Below, piece after piece: positions 1 through 8,135 of a stretch of DNA of 32,732 bases (position 1 is its first letter; every line of letters begins with the position of its first letter). The notes beneath the pieces were generated by a model. The model ran no database searches, had not been told where the DNA came from, and was given only the letters and a program-made list of their open reading frames with translations. Source of the stretch: VFKE01 sp031400955 (lineage in GTDB: Bacteria > Verrucomicrobiota > Verrucomicrobiia > Verrucomicrobiales > Verrucomicrobiaceae). The stretch is from positions 1 to 32,732 of the forward strand of contig JANNQW010000414.1 in assembly GCA_031400955.1 (NCBI GenBank), written 5' to 3'. Made by a program: the position numbers and the translations under genes.

Positions 1-1
1 C

Positions 2-306
2 AAATTCATCGAACGCCAACTGGCCGACAAGGTCTTCCCACCGCACATCGCGCGGCGCGCCAAGATTCCGTTCTATTTGCCGGTGGAATATTTCCTCGAC
101 AAACCCCAGTTCAAAAACCTGGTCGCCGACACCCTCAACGAAGGAGCCGTGAAAAAGCGCGGCTACTTCGAGCCAAAGAAAGTCGCGGCGCTCATCAAGA
201 GCATGACCGAACGCGCGAGTTCGTTTTCTGCAAGCAGGTCGTTTCACTCGTCGTGCTGGAACTGTGGCACCGGGTGTTCGTGGACCGGAGCATCCGGTTT
301 GACTGA
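2..306 (+). pseudogene. asnB: Asparagine synthetase (glutamine-hydrolysing), C-terminal end, frameshifted, 5' truncated by window
   Basis: Reading frame 2 is open from the first bases and gives the C-terminal part of an AsnB-type amidotransferase: a P-x-x-I-x-R-x-K-x-x-F segment, then VADTLNEGAVKKRGYFEP (to about position 180) and LIKSMTER. At the CG run at 212-217 the frame is lost. In the frame reached by removing two bases the family ending continues as EFVF, then LVVLELWHRVFVD, and stops at the TGA at 304-306. The LELWHR block is typical of the end of AsnB synthetase domains, so the two parts belong together. Without the correction the frame runs on to 337 with a nonsense tail that enters the convergent purL gene. 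The family converts aspartate, glutamine and ATP to asparagine in the cytoplasm. Whether the shift is a real mutation or an assembly error cannot be told here. The N-terminal glutaminase domain lies outside the window. Confidence 0.85.
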
Positions 307-330
307 CGCTCCCGCAATTGCACAGCTATA

Positions 331-2751
331 TCAATAATAGGGCACCAGCCCGTTCTTCCAGAGCGCTTTCAATTCAGCAATCGGCGCGTCGATCAGCTTC
401 GATTCGCCATTGGCGATCACCAACTGACTCTTACTGGTGGTCTCTCCGATAACCGGGAAGCCGAGCTTCTCAGCGAAGTGCGCGCTCTCAGCCGCGATCT
501 CGAACACGATGCGACCGGGCGTCTCCCCGAACAGATGCTCGGCGGCCGTCGTATCGTCGGAGCACAACACAGTGCCAAGATCCACGCGCACGCCAGCTTT
601 GCCGGAGAATGCGGCTTCCGCGAGCGTCACGGCTAGACCGCCTTCACTCACATCATGCGCCGAGAGCACAAGTCCCTTTTCGACGAGTTCGTGATAGCGC
701 TGATATGAGGCAAGGGTCTCGGCCTCATCGAAGGACGGACCGTTGGGGAAGCTCACCTCTTCTTCCGCGCCCTGCTGAATCAAACGCGCAAACACACTGC
801 CCGCAAGACCGCTGGAGGCCTGTCCCACGAGGCACAACTTGTGGCCGACACCTCGCAGGCTGGCACCGACGACGTGCTTTTCATTCTCCACGATACCGAA
901 TCCGCTGACGAGGAGTGTGACCGGAATCGACACCGAGCCCTCGTCCGTCTTGAAATAGTTGTAGAACGAGTCCTTTCCGGACACAAAGGGCGCACCGTAA
1001 ATCTCCGCAGCGTGAGCCATGCCCTTAGTGGTTTCCACGAGCGCCCCCAGTTCTTCGACAGCATCCGGATTGCCCGCACAAAAGTTGTCGAGGATCGCGA
1101 TCCGTTCGGGATTCGCGCCGATCGCCACCAACTGACGGATGCATTCGTCCACACACGCGCGCCCCATGAGATTCGGATGCGTCTTGCCCCATTCGGGAAG
1201 CAACGACAAAGCCAGCGCCACAAGTCGCGTGCTGCCATCCACCCGCACGACTGATCCATCCTGGGGCGCATCACCTGTCGCACCAGCCAGTGGTTTCATG
1301 AGGGTGTTGCCTTGAACTTCATGATCGTATTCACGAATAATGGGCTCGCGGGAAACGATGGCAAAGTCCGCCAGCAAAGCCTGGAGCATCGAGTTGCCGG
1401 CTTCGGCATCTTCGATCGGGATAAAGACGCCCTCTTGTTCGTTGGAGGTATCCCACTCACCCTTCATCTTCCGGCGCGGAGCTTCATGAAGCTTCCGACA
1501 ATCGAGACGGCAGACTTCTTCGCCGTAATGTTTCACTTTGAGGATGCCGGAGCCGTCAGCTTTCGCCAAGACACAGAGTTCGGTCTCATAAACTGCGGCG
1601 AGTTTCTGCATCTGCGGCAGATCATTTTCATCAATCGCGATCACCATGCGTTCCTGGCTCTCGCTGATAAAAATCTGCCAGCTCTCCATTTGATCGACCT
1701 TAAGCGGCGCATTCTCCAGCCAGACTTCACCGCCGACCTCGCTCAACATTTCGCCCGCCGCGCTGCTGAAGCCGCCCGCGCCGCAGTCGGTGACAAACTG
1801 AATAAGTCCTTGGTCACGCGCGACAATGATGAAGTCCGCGACTTTCTTCTCCTCGATTGGATTGCCGATCTGCACAGCCGTTTGATCTTCTTCATGGCTC
1901 GCTGTCGTGAGCGAGACGCTGGAGAAAGTTGCACCCTTCAATCCATCGCGTCCCGTGCGGCCACCTGCCGCGATGAGAATATGCCCGGCTTTGACCTCCT
2001 TCGCGATGTCCTTGATCGGGATCACGCCCATCGTGCCGCAGAAAACGAGTGGGTTATAGATGTATGTTTTATCGAAGGCGATGGCGCCACTGGTGGTCGG
2101 GATGCCCATGCGATTCCCGTAGTCGCGCACGCCGCGCACCACTCCACGCATAATGCCCAGCGGATGAATCACGTCCTTGGCCTTGATGTCGGATTCGTGC
2201 GTGTCCGGCGGACCGAAGCAAAAGACATCGAGTGACGCGATGGGCTTCGCGCCCTTGCCGGCGCCGAGAATGTCGCGAATCACGCCGCCGAGGCCGGTGT
2301 TTGCGCCCGCATAAGGTTCGATGGCGCTGGGATGATTGTGCGTTTCCGCTTTGAGGCAAACCGCAAGAGTATCGTCCAGTTTCACGAAACCCGCGTTGTC
2401 GGTGAACGCGCTGAGCACGAAGCCCGGCTTCTTAGCCATGATGCGTTCGGTGACGGCTTTAATGTAAGTCTTGAACAAGCCGTCCACGATCTCGGTCTTG
2501 CCGTCCAACGTGTGCTCGATCAACGCGCCAAAAATGCGGTGCTTGCAATGTTCGCTCCAAGTCTGGGCGATGACTTCCAGTTCCACGTCCGTCGGATCGC
2601 GCTTTTCCTCCGCGAAGATTTTCTGCACCGCGAGCATATCCTCCCTTGAGAGCGACAGTTTCATGCGCTGACTCAGCGCATGAAGTTCGTCGCCGGACAA
2701 TTCGGCGATGGAAATGTGACGGTAGACGGCTTTCTTAGACGAATCAGGCAT
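331..2751 (-). CDS. purL: Phosphoribosylformylglycinamidine (FGAM) synthase, large subunit PurL
   Basis: The protein has 806 residues and catalyses the fourth step of purine synthesis, the ATP- and ammonia-dependent conversion of FGAR to FGAM. Family motifs are clear: RDPTDVELE followed by WSEHCKHR (about 51-72), the ETHNHPS loop (136-142), and a GANTGLGGVIRD glycine-rich segment (149-160); the second AIRS-like half follows. It is longer than the about 740-residue Bacillus-type PurL and matches the body of the roughly 950-1000-residue long forms that carry a PurS-like domain at the N-terminus. The glutaminase PurQ is not in the window. The ATG at 2749-2751 overlaps the upstream PurS-like gene by 8 bases, pointing to translational coupling. 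The stop lies 24 bp from the convergent asnB end. Confidence 0.97.
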   Translation of the reverse strand: MPDSSKKAVYRHISIAELSGDELHALSQRMKLSLSREDMLAVQKIFAEEKRDPTDVELEVIAQTWSEHCKHRIFGALIEHTLDGKTEIVDGLFKTYIKAVTERIMAKKPGFVLSAFTDNAGFVKLDDTLAVCLKAETHNHPSAIEPYAGANTGLGGVIRDILGAGKGAKPIASLDVFCFGPPDTHESDIKAKDVIHPLGIMRGVVRGVRDYGNRMGIPTTSGAIAFDKTYIYNPLVFCGTMGVIPIKDIAKEVKAGHILIAAGGRTGRDGLKGATFSSVSLTTASHEEDQTAVQIGNPIEEKKVADFIIVARDQGLIQFVTDCGAGGFSSAAGEMLSEVGGEVWLENAPLKVDQMESWQIFISESQERMVIAIDENDLPQMQKLAAVYETELCVLAKADGSGILKVKHYGEEVCRLDCRKLHEAPRRKMKGEWDTSNEQEGVFIPIEDAEAGNSMLQALLADFAIVSREPIIREYDHEVQGNTLMKPLAGATGDAPQDGSVVRVDGSTRLVALALSLLPEWGKTHPNLMGRACVDECIRQLVAIGANPERIAILDNFCAGNPDAVEELGALVETTKGMAHAAEIYGAPFVSGKDSFYNYFKTDEGSVSIPVTLLVSGFGIVENEKHVVGASLRGVGHKLCLVGQASSGLAGSVFARLIQQGAEEEVSFPNGPSFDEAETLASYQRYHELVEKGLVLSAHDVSEGGLAVTLAEAAFSGKAGVRVDLGTVLCSDDTTAAEHLFGETPGRIVFEIAAESAHFAEKLGFPVIGETTSKSQLVIANGESKLIDAPIAELKALWKNGLVPYY

Positions 2752-3253
2752 GGATCAATTCGGAATTCTGGATCGCAGGGTTTACAATATCCTTCACAAA
2801 CACATCAGAATCTGCACCTTCCCCGAAGACATAGATGCGCGTCTTCAGCGTGAGCTTGTTCAGTTTGAAGGCGGGCGCTTTCAACGTGCGATAGTAGCCG
2901 AGGATCGCTTCCTTTTCCAAATCGAGCGCACCGCCCTTCATGCCGTAGTCGAGAATAAAAGCTGTGCCATCCCAGAGCGGCTTCGCGTCTTGATGCGCGG
3001 TCTGGCTGATACGATCCACCAGCACCTCATGAACGAAGGCATCAAGCGCTTTGGCATCACCCTCGCAGTCAAAGATGTAGCGCATCGTTTTCCGGAAACG
3101 CAGCGGACTGGCCGGTGGCTCATAGAGAAGCGACTGGGCGTCACCCTCGGTGTCGAACTTGTTGGAGATTTCGTAAGTGGTGGTCAAGGCGGTGCGAAAT
3201 GGAAGTCCAGACATGCCGCGCTCTGGGAAAATGGCAAGCCGCAGGATGATCAA
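2744..3253 (-). CDS. PurS-like FGAM synthase subunit with two tandem PurS-type halves
   Basis: The C-terminal 80 or so residues fit the PurS pattern: a beta strand, the turn GGALDLEKEAIL (PurS has GVLDPxGxAI), a second strand TRIYVF, a helix and the ending VNPAIQNSEL (PurS: LxNPVIEDYE). The first half carries a second weaker copy of the same module, with MRYIFDCEGD and a following helix VHEVLVDRISQ. PurS normally has about 80 residues and works as a dimer bridging PurQ and PurL; in long PurL proteins the N-terminal domain resembles a fused PurS dimer. I therefore infer a free-standing 'PurS dimer in one chain'. The stop overlaps the purL start by 8 bases. The ATG at 3251-3253 gives the longest form; an inner ATG at 3212-3214 lies just before the first conserved strand and is equally possible. 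Neither has a clear Shine-Dalgarno. Confidence 0.72.
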   Translation of the reverse strand: MIILRLAIFPERGMSGLPFRTALTTTYEISNKFDTEGDAQSLLYEPPASPLRFRKTMRYIFDCEGDAKALDAFVHEVLVDRISQTAHQDAKPLWDGTAFILDYGMKGGALDLEKEAILGYYRTLKAPAFKLNKLTLKTRIYVFGEGADSDVFVKDIVNPAIQNSELIHA

Positions 3254-3267
3254 ATTCCGGTCGAATC

Positions 3268-3819
3268 TCAGGCCCGGGCATAGATCCGGGAGACTCGCGG
3301 CCGACCCGAGCGATCAAGCTGGTCATAGTGCAGCACACCCTCAAGCTCGAATCCAGCCCGCTCCGCCACCCTCCAACTGCGCTCGTTGAGCTCGTCGCAG
3401 GTGATGGCAAGGCGTGACACATGCCAGATATCAAACACAAAACGCGTGAGCTCTCTCACCGCCTCCGTGATTAAGCCCTGTCCGGTAAACTTCGTGCGGC
3501 ACCAGTAGCCCGTTTCCAGCGCCGGAACACTCCAGATAATGTGATGGAATCCACCGCAGCCGATGAGCTCACCAGATTGTTTGTCAATATAGACCAGCAT
3601 CAACTCCTCACGTAGCAGCCATTTTACTCTCATGCTGCGGCACACTTCTACACTGTCCGCGATGGTCGGCACTTTATCCGCCCAAGGCATCCAGAGGTGC
3701 AACTCGGCAAATGATTCGCGCACGGCTTGATTCAGCATCAAACCATCGTCGAGTGCGACAGGACGGATGATAAGGCGATCCGTTTCGAGTTGGTCGGGAA
3801 ATGAGAACGTCGCAGCCAT
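3268..3819 (-). CDS. GNAT-family N-acetyltransferase, RimJ/RimL type
   Basis: The 183-residue protein has the RimL-type layout: an opening LETDRLIIRPV strand, HLWMPW near residue 40, a GCGGFHHI strand, the acetyl-CoA region GQGLITEAVRELTRFVF, and a closing NERSWRVAERAGFELEG segment, which is the usual N-x-x-S-x-x-v-A-E-k-x-G-F signature. Such enzymes acetylate amino groups, either ribosomal protein N-termini or small amines; the substrate cannot be read from the sequence. The start ATG shares one base with the purC stop (TGATG), and the PurS-like gene follows after 14 bp, so it is embedded in the purine operon. A purine role is not implied by the family; it is more likely co-transcribed by position. 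Confidence 0.92.
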   Translation of the reverse strand: MAATFSFPDQLETDRLIIRPVALDDGLMLNQAVRESFAELHLWMPWADKVPTIADSVEVCRSMRVKWLLREELMLVYIDKQSGELIGCGGFHHIIWSVPALETGYWCRTKFTGQGLITEAVRELTRFVFDIWHVSRLAITCDELNERSWRVAERAGFELEGVLHYDQLDRSGRPRVSRIYARA

Positions 3820-5138
3820 CAGATGCCGTTCGTCTTCGCGTATTCCGCGAAGAGCCCGCGCTTCTTGTAGAACTCCACTTCTGCAGCGCCAACTTCGGCA
3901 AGTCCGGATTTAACTTTGTCGGCGGGAGTTTCACCAAGAACGTGCTGCCGGATGAGGTCCATCTTTTTAGCCTGTAGCGCGAGGAACTCGTCGTTCACCA
4001 CGGGTGTATTCGGCCATCTGCCCGCGGCCTGACCCTCCTTGAGTATTTGCTTGAAGGGTGTGCCGGATTTTTGCGCTACTTTCTTTGCGTCGTTCACGCC
4101 CGCGAACCAGTCGGCATGCACGATCTTGTAATAGTCGCGCATGGCCTGCTTGTTGTAGTGCAGCACGATTTTCTTGCCGTCGGTCTCGAGGAAGCTGGTG
4201 GCGCGGAAGCTATCGGTGTCTATCGTGTCCACGTAAAAGAATTCGCCGTTGTCCACGGCGAGCTCCCATTTGATGTCCCAAAGCAGCAGGCCGATCTCAT
4301 CGAGCAACTGCCGCACAGCCCAGGCGCCGAGGAGGGTCATCTTCACGGTGCTGATGAACGCCTCGCCCTCGAGCCCACTCATGAGCAGCGCTTCCTGTTT
4401 ACTCACGTTGCGGTCTTCCGGTTCGTGCTTGCTGGTGAGATCGAAAATCGGACGCGGCAGGAATTGCCAGGCCTGCATCGCCTGTGTGAGACCGAGTTCA
4501 GCTTCATAGGCCTTCTTGCCGGAGTCGGTCAGGCTGCTGTATTTGTTCAGCACTGAAGAACCACCCGTGATGCCGAAACGCACGATGTATTCCAGCGGGA
4601 TGACGTAGGTCGCCGCCTGCGGAAACATCGCGTAGTCATACACGAAGCCGCCGAGAAATTGCTTCTGCACCGGCTTCATCACGGGGAAGCGGCGCACGAC
4701 GTTGAACGTGCTTGGATTCTTCGGTGCGCCGCTGGTGCAGATCTCGCCGCTCTGCGCGTCGAGCATCCCAATATGATGCGTGCGAGCGCCATCGCGGAGC
4801 ATGGTTTCCAAGACGCCGCGCTGAAGATCTTCCAAGAAATTGCGGACAGAAGTGTCCGCGCTCCCTTGCGCCGCCGCGACAATGGCGTCACGCACTTTCA
4901 CCCAGGTCTCAGGCTTGCCCATGCGCGTGTAGAGCGCGTGACGGAAAGTCGCGCGACTCACATCGCTGCCGGGGATGTCGAAGATGCTGCCGACATCGAA
5001 CACGCTGCCGGCATTTGTCGTCTCGCAGACCATCAGGTCGTCGCGGCCCGGCACGGCGTAAAGGTGCTGCACGGAACCGACGTAAATCGGCTGACCAAGT
5101 TCAGATGGGCGGACGGCTGGGAGGGTGGTTGTGGACAT
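3819..5138 (-). CDS. purC: SAICAR synthetase (phosphoribosylaminoimidazole-succinocarboxamide synthase), long form
   Basis: This enzyme joins aspartate to CAIR in purine synthesis. The recognisable PurC features are the N-terminal nucleotide-binding strands around HLYAVPGRDDLMVCETTNAG with an F-D-V/IPG element, the LEYIVRFGITGGSSVLNKY block (PurC: E-V-V-V-R-N-x-x-x-G-S), GLLLWDIKWELAVDNGEFFYVDTIDTD split around position 325 (PurC: G-x-x-L-x-D-x-K-x-E-F with a D-x-x-x-x-D-S-x-R end), and NKQAMRDYYK. At about 439 residues it is much longer than the usual 240-300, with extra sequence between the two halves and a C-terminal tail. I start it at the ATG at 5136-5138, where the conserved part begins soon after; an in-frame ATG at 5211-5213 would add 25 low-complexity residues. 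It overlaps the GNAT start by one base. The purine context supports the call, although the sequence is divergent. Confidence 0.82.
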   Translation of the reverse strand: MSTTTLPAVRPSELGQPIYVGSVQHLYAVPGRDDLMVCETTNAGSVFDVGSIFDIPGSDVSRATFRHALYTRMGKPETWVKVRDAIVAAAQGSADTSVRNFLEDLQRGVLETMLRDGARTHHIGMLDAQSGEICTSGAPKNPSTFNVVRRFPVMKPVQKQFLGGFVYDYAMFPQAATYVIPLEYIVRFGITGGSSVLNKYSSLTDSGKKAYEAELGLTQAMQAWQFLPRPIFDLTSKHEPEDRNVSKQEALLMSGLEGEAFISTVKMTLLGAWAVRQLLDEIGLLLWDIKWELAVDNGEFFYVDTIDTDSFRATSFLETDGKKIVLHYNKQAMRDYYKIVHADWFAGVNDAKKVAQKSGTPFKQILKEGQAAGRWPNTPVVNDEFLALQAKKMDLIRQHVLGETPADKVKSGLAEVGAAEVEFYKKRGLFAEYAKTNGI

Positions 5139-5300
5139 GCTGTTGAAGTGAAAGAGCGTTGTCTCTGAATCAGAATGATGATCAGCGCAAGGGGTTTCCG
5201 GTTTGTGTTCCAAGCCCTAAATGAATCTGCTCAAATATCGAGAGTAAAATGCGCCTGGAAATTTCCGCAAGATCATCCGCCTGGGTTCGTTATTTACAGC

Positions 5301-6221
5301 ATGAAAAACCTATCAATTTGTCTCCTCATTTCGCTGCTATCGGCGAATACTTTCGCCCAAGCCGAAAAAGGCCGGAATGGGAGACCACCGCTCAAGTTGA
5401 CAGAAGTGGCGGTGAAGCACGAGGATCGCATTTACAAGAAGACACCACAGGGAAAACTGAGCCTGCATTTCTCACTCCCGGTGGACTGGAAGCCAACGGA
5501 CAAGCGCCCGGTCATTGTGTTCTTCTTCGGCGGTGGATGGAAAACCGGCAGCTTCACGCAGTTCGTCGCGCAAAGTGACTACTTTGCATCGCGCGGCATG
5601 GTGGCGGCGAGCGCAGACTACCGCATTGAGTCCATTCATCACACGAAGCCCGATAAGTGCGTGGAGGACGCGAAGAGTGCCGTGCGCTGGCTGCGGCAAC
5701 ATTCGAACGAACTGGGCATTGATGGTGACAAGGTTGTCGCCTCCGGTGGTTCCGCGGGCGGACACCTTGCAGCCTGCACGGCCTTGATCGATGCCTTCGA
5801 TGCGGAGACTGACGACAAAAGCATCTCCGCCAAACCGAACGCAATGGTGCTCTTCAACCCAGCGCTGAACATTGATGAACTCGCCGAGGCAAGGAGTCTG
5901 ATCGGTGACGACTTGGCAAGGGCCCAAGCCATCACGCCCAACCGCTTCATCAATGCGAAAACTCCGCCTGCGATCATCTTCTTCGGCACGGCGGACAAGC
6001 TCAAGGTCGGCGCGGAGCAGTATCTGGCAAAGGCGAAGCCTCTCGGTTTGCGCGCGGAGCTATGGACTGGCGTAGATCAGTCGCACGGTTTCTTCAATCG
6101 CCCGCCGTGGACTCAAGTCACGTTAAAGAAGGCGGATGAATTTCTCACCTCACTCGGTCTCCTGAAGGGAGAGCCGACGGTCAAAATCCCGGATGAAGCA
6201 TCGACCCTGAAACGGGAGTGA
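5301..6221 (+). CDS. Secreted alpha/beta hydrolase (esterase/lipase-like)
   Basis: A 306-residue protein beginning with a signal peptide (Lys3, a hydrophobic run to about residue 17, then TFAQA), so it is probably exported; the signal decides the ATG at 5301 over an upstream in-frame ATG at 5175. The alpha/beta hydrolase fold shows as FFFGGGWKTGS (75-84, oxyanion region, with Phe where many relatives have His), ADYRIE, the nucleophile elbow SGGSAGGHLA with Ser151 as likely nucleophile, FFGTADKL with Asp232, and DQSHGFF with His262. This is the BD-FAE/acetyl-esterase-like group. The likely work is hydrolysis of an ester, for instance on plant polysaccharide, but no substrate can be named. It is divergent from purC across about 160 bp and stands alone. 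Confidence 0.88.
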   Translation: MKNLSICLLISLLSANTFAQAEKGRNGRPPLKLTEVAVKHEDRIYKKTPQGKLSLHFSLPVDWKPTDKRPVIVFFFGGGWKTGSFTQFVAQSDYFASRGMVAASADYRIESIHHTKPDKCVEDAKSAVRWLRQHSNELGIDGDKVVASGGSAGGHLAACTALIDAFDAETDDKSISAKPNAMVLFNPALNIDELAEARSLIGDDLARAQAITPNRFINAKTPPAIIFFGTADKLKVGAEQYLAKAKPLGLRAELWTGVDQSHGFFNRPPWTQVTLKKADEFLTSLGLLKGEPTVKIPDEASTLKRE

Positions 6222-6259
6222 TCTGGCCCGGGCCTGACAATCTGCTTACAAATGCCCGG

Positions 6260-6288
6260 TTGACGCTTGCGTGCCGCTCGGATGTAGT
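6260..6288 (+). promoter_or_regulatory. Possible sigma70-type promoter for the SIMPL gene
   Basis: TTGACG at 6260-6265 and TGTAGT at 6283-6288 are 17 bp apart and match the -35 and -10 consensus at five and four of six positions. If real, transcription would begin within a base or two of the ATG at 6295, giving an mRNA with almost no leader. A chance match is quite possible. Confidence 0.3.
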
Positions 6289-6294
6289 GACGGC

Positions 6295-7038
6295 ATGAAA
6301 AAAATAAACCTCCTGATTCATGTTGCCGCCGCAGGCCTGTTCTGCGGGAACGCGCCAGCTGAGGCTGACGCGCTCAGCACGCCACACATCACCGTGAACG
6401 GCACTGCCGTGAAAGAGGTCGTGCCGGACCGCCTGCATTGGTCTCTCGAGGTGAAGAACACCGGCTTGGAACTTCCAAAGGTGGCCGACCAGCACGGCAA
6501 AAAGGTCACCGCCCTCCTCGATCTTCTGAAGATCAGCGGCGTGCCGGACAAGGACGTTCAGACCGCGAGGATGGAGTTCTCAGAGAACCGGGTGTATCGC
6601 CGCGACGAGTGGGTCAAGGAAGGCTACCAGGCGCAGACGAATGTCTCGTTCAAATTGGAAGATCTTGGGAAATACCAGCAGCTCTGGACCGCGCTAGCTA
6701 ACCTGAGCGGCGTTTCCGTAGCGGACGTGTCCCTCGATCACTCCAAGCGGATTGAGTTGAACAAAGAGACGCGAAAAGTCGCGCTGCAGATGGCCCGGGA
6801 GAAGGCCGCCGCTATGGCTGAAGTGCTTGGTTCAAAGGTGGGAGAGCCTCTGGCCATTGAGGAGGGCCTGATCTTCAGAGCGGGCTCTGGCGGGATGGCC
6901 AACAGCACCGCCAATATAAACATAGGAGCCGAGCGCGCAGCACCACAAGGAGAGAATTTCGGCATTCTCTCCCCCGGCTCCATTCCCATCACCATCCGCG
7001 TGCGCGTCACGTTCCGCTTGCTCAATGCGGGCAACTGA
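6295..7038 (+). CDS. SIMPL-domain (DUF541) exported protein
   Basis: The 247-residue protein starts with a signal peptide (KK, then a hydrophobic stretch to about residue 18, ending in an Ala-rich AEADA). The mature part fits the SIMPL/DUF541 family: an opening I-T-V-N-G-T-A strand, WSLEVKN, the SGVPDKDVQTARMEF segment, then a Y-x-A-x-T/N-V-S-F-K-L strand, the helix KVALQMAREKAAAMAEVLG and a final IRVRVTF strand. The helix and strand pattern is characteristic. Members are periplasmic or outer-membrane associated, often of unknown role, some linked to oxidative-stress defence. The ATG at 6295 is chosen because the signal peptide begins there. pyrD starts only 18 bp downstream, so the two may be co-transcribed. 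Confidence 0.9.
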   Translation: MKKINLLIHVAAAGLFCGNAPAEADALSTPHITVNGTAVKEVVPDRLHWSLEVKNTGLELPKVADQHGKKVTALLDLLKISGVPDKDVQTARMEFSENRVYRRDEWVKEGYQAQTNVSFKLEDLGKYQQLWTALANLSGVSVADVSLDHSKRIELNKETRKVALQMAREKAAAMAEVLGSKVGEPLAIEEGLIFRAGSGGMANSTANINIGAERAAPQGENFGILSPGSIPITIRVRVTFRLLNAGN

Positions 7039-7056
7039 GCTTTGAGCATCGTGACG

Positions 7057-8094
7057 ATGCCGCTGATCCATTCGCTCTATCCCCTTCTCCGCCCGCTCCT
7101 GTTCAAGCTGGACGCGGAAACTGCGCATGAATGGACGGTGAAACTCTTGCGCGCGGTCCATGGCTTGGGAATGCTTGGAAGTCAGAAATCAGTGGTCAGA
7201 GGTCAGAAGTCAGAAGTCAAATTGCTAGGTTTGAAATTCCCAAACTGCGTGGGCCTCGCCGCTGGCATGGACAAGTCAGCCTCGGCAGTGGATGCGTGGC
7301 TGGCCTGCGGATTTGGTCATGTCGAGGTTGGCACGCTGACGCCGCGCCCGCAGCCGGGAAATCCTACGCCGCGACTGTTCCGCCTCATCGAGAATGACGC
7401 GATCATCAATCGCATGGGCTTCAATAATCCGGGAATCGACGCCGCAGTCGCGCGACTGGAGAAGCGCAGCACTGGCGGCATCGTGGGTGTGAACATTGGC
7501 AAAAACTTCGACACCCCGAACGAGAACGCTACAGACGACTACGTGAAATGTCTCCGCGCCGCGTATCACGTGGCCGACTACATCGCAGTGAACATTTCCT
7601 CGCCCAACACAAAGGGATTACGTGATCTTCAGGCAGAGGAACCCATTCGACGGCTCATCAGCACGCTTAAAGAAGAACAGGGCAGGTTGGCGACGCAGCG
7701 TGGGAAGCGAGTGCCACTGCTCGTCAAGATCGCGCCAGACCTTGATGCCGCGCAGATCGAGATGCTGGCGCGTGTCTTCGCGGAACTGCAACTCGACGGC
7801 GTGATCGCCACCAACACCACGCTCTCGCGCGACGCGGTGAAGACGCATTCGCTCGCGAATGAAGCTGGCGGATTAAGCGGCGCGCCACTAACCCAGCGCT
7901 CGATGGAAGTAATCGCCGCTTTTCATCAGTTGCTCCCGAGGACGATACCGATCATCGGAGTCGGCGGCATCCTGAGCGCAGACGATGCACAGGCAAAACT
8001 GAATACCGGAGCATCCCTAGTGCAAGTTTATACCGGTTTGGTGTATCGCGGTCCGGGTCTGGTTTCTGCGATTGCCAAACTCCCTGCATCCTGA
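7057..8094 (+). CDS. pyrD: Dihydroorotate dehydrogenase (quinone), class 2
   Basis: It oxidises dihydroorotate to orotate in pyrimidine synthesis, passing electrons through FMN to membrane quinone. The 345-residue protein has the class 2 N-terminal helical extension (LLFKLDAETAHEWT, about 14-27) and a nearly canonical barrel: GLAAGMDK (67-73), VGTLTPRPQPGN (91-102), INRMGFNN, VGVNIGKN, VNISSPNT with the catalytic-serine loop (178-185), VKIAPDL, ATNTT, GGLSGAPL and the FMN phosphate loop IGVGGI followed by GASLVQVYTGLVY. Between the N-terminal helices and the barrel lie about 15 extra residues (41-55) encoded by a heptamer repeat, described separately. The ATG at 7057 fits the family start; a TTG at 7042 and a GTG at 7051 are in frame upstream. 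Confidence 0.97.
   Translation: MPLIHSLYPLLRPLLFKLDAETAHEWTVKLLRAVHGLGMLGSQKSVVRGQKSEVKLLGLKFPNCVGLAAGMDKSASAVDAWLACGFGHVEVGTLTPRPQPGNPTPRLFRLIENDAIINRMGFNNPGIDAAVARLEKRSTGGIVGVNIGKNFDTPNENATDDYVKCLRAAYHVADYIAVNISSPNTKGLRDLQAEEPIRRLISTLKEEQGRLATQRGKRVPLLVKIAPDLDAAQIEMLARVFAELQLDGVIATNTTLSRDAVKTHSLANEAGGLSGAPLTQRSMEVIAAFHQLLPRTIPIIGVGGILSADDAQAKLNTGASLVQVYTGLVYRGPGLVSAIAKLPAS
7181..7218 (+). repeat. Heptamer direct repeat inside pyrD
   Basis: Five consecutive seven-base units, gtcagaa / atcagtg / gtcagag / gtcagaa / gtcagaa, followed by gtc. They lie within the pyrD reading frame and encode the low-complexity residues 41-55 (GSQKSVVRGQKSEVK). No stop is created in the frame used. Such short-period repeats are commoner between genes; here one is kept in a coding region, at a loop between two domains. 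Confidence 0.85.
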
Positions 8095-8135
8095 CAGACT
8101 CAACCAACGTTTTACTTTTCACTACACCTCCCACC

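Noticed and set aside
1312..2235. Plus-strand open frame of 307 codons inside purL
   Set aside because: It is antisense to a fully conserved PurL coding region and shows no family pattern; a GC-driven shadow frame.
6225..6234. GGCCCGGGCC palindrome after the esterase gene
   Set aside because: A ten-base palindrome without loop or T-run is common in GC-rich DNA and does not make a terminator.
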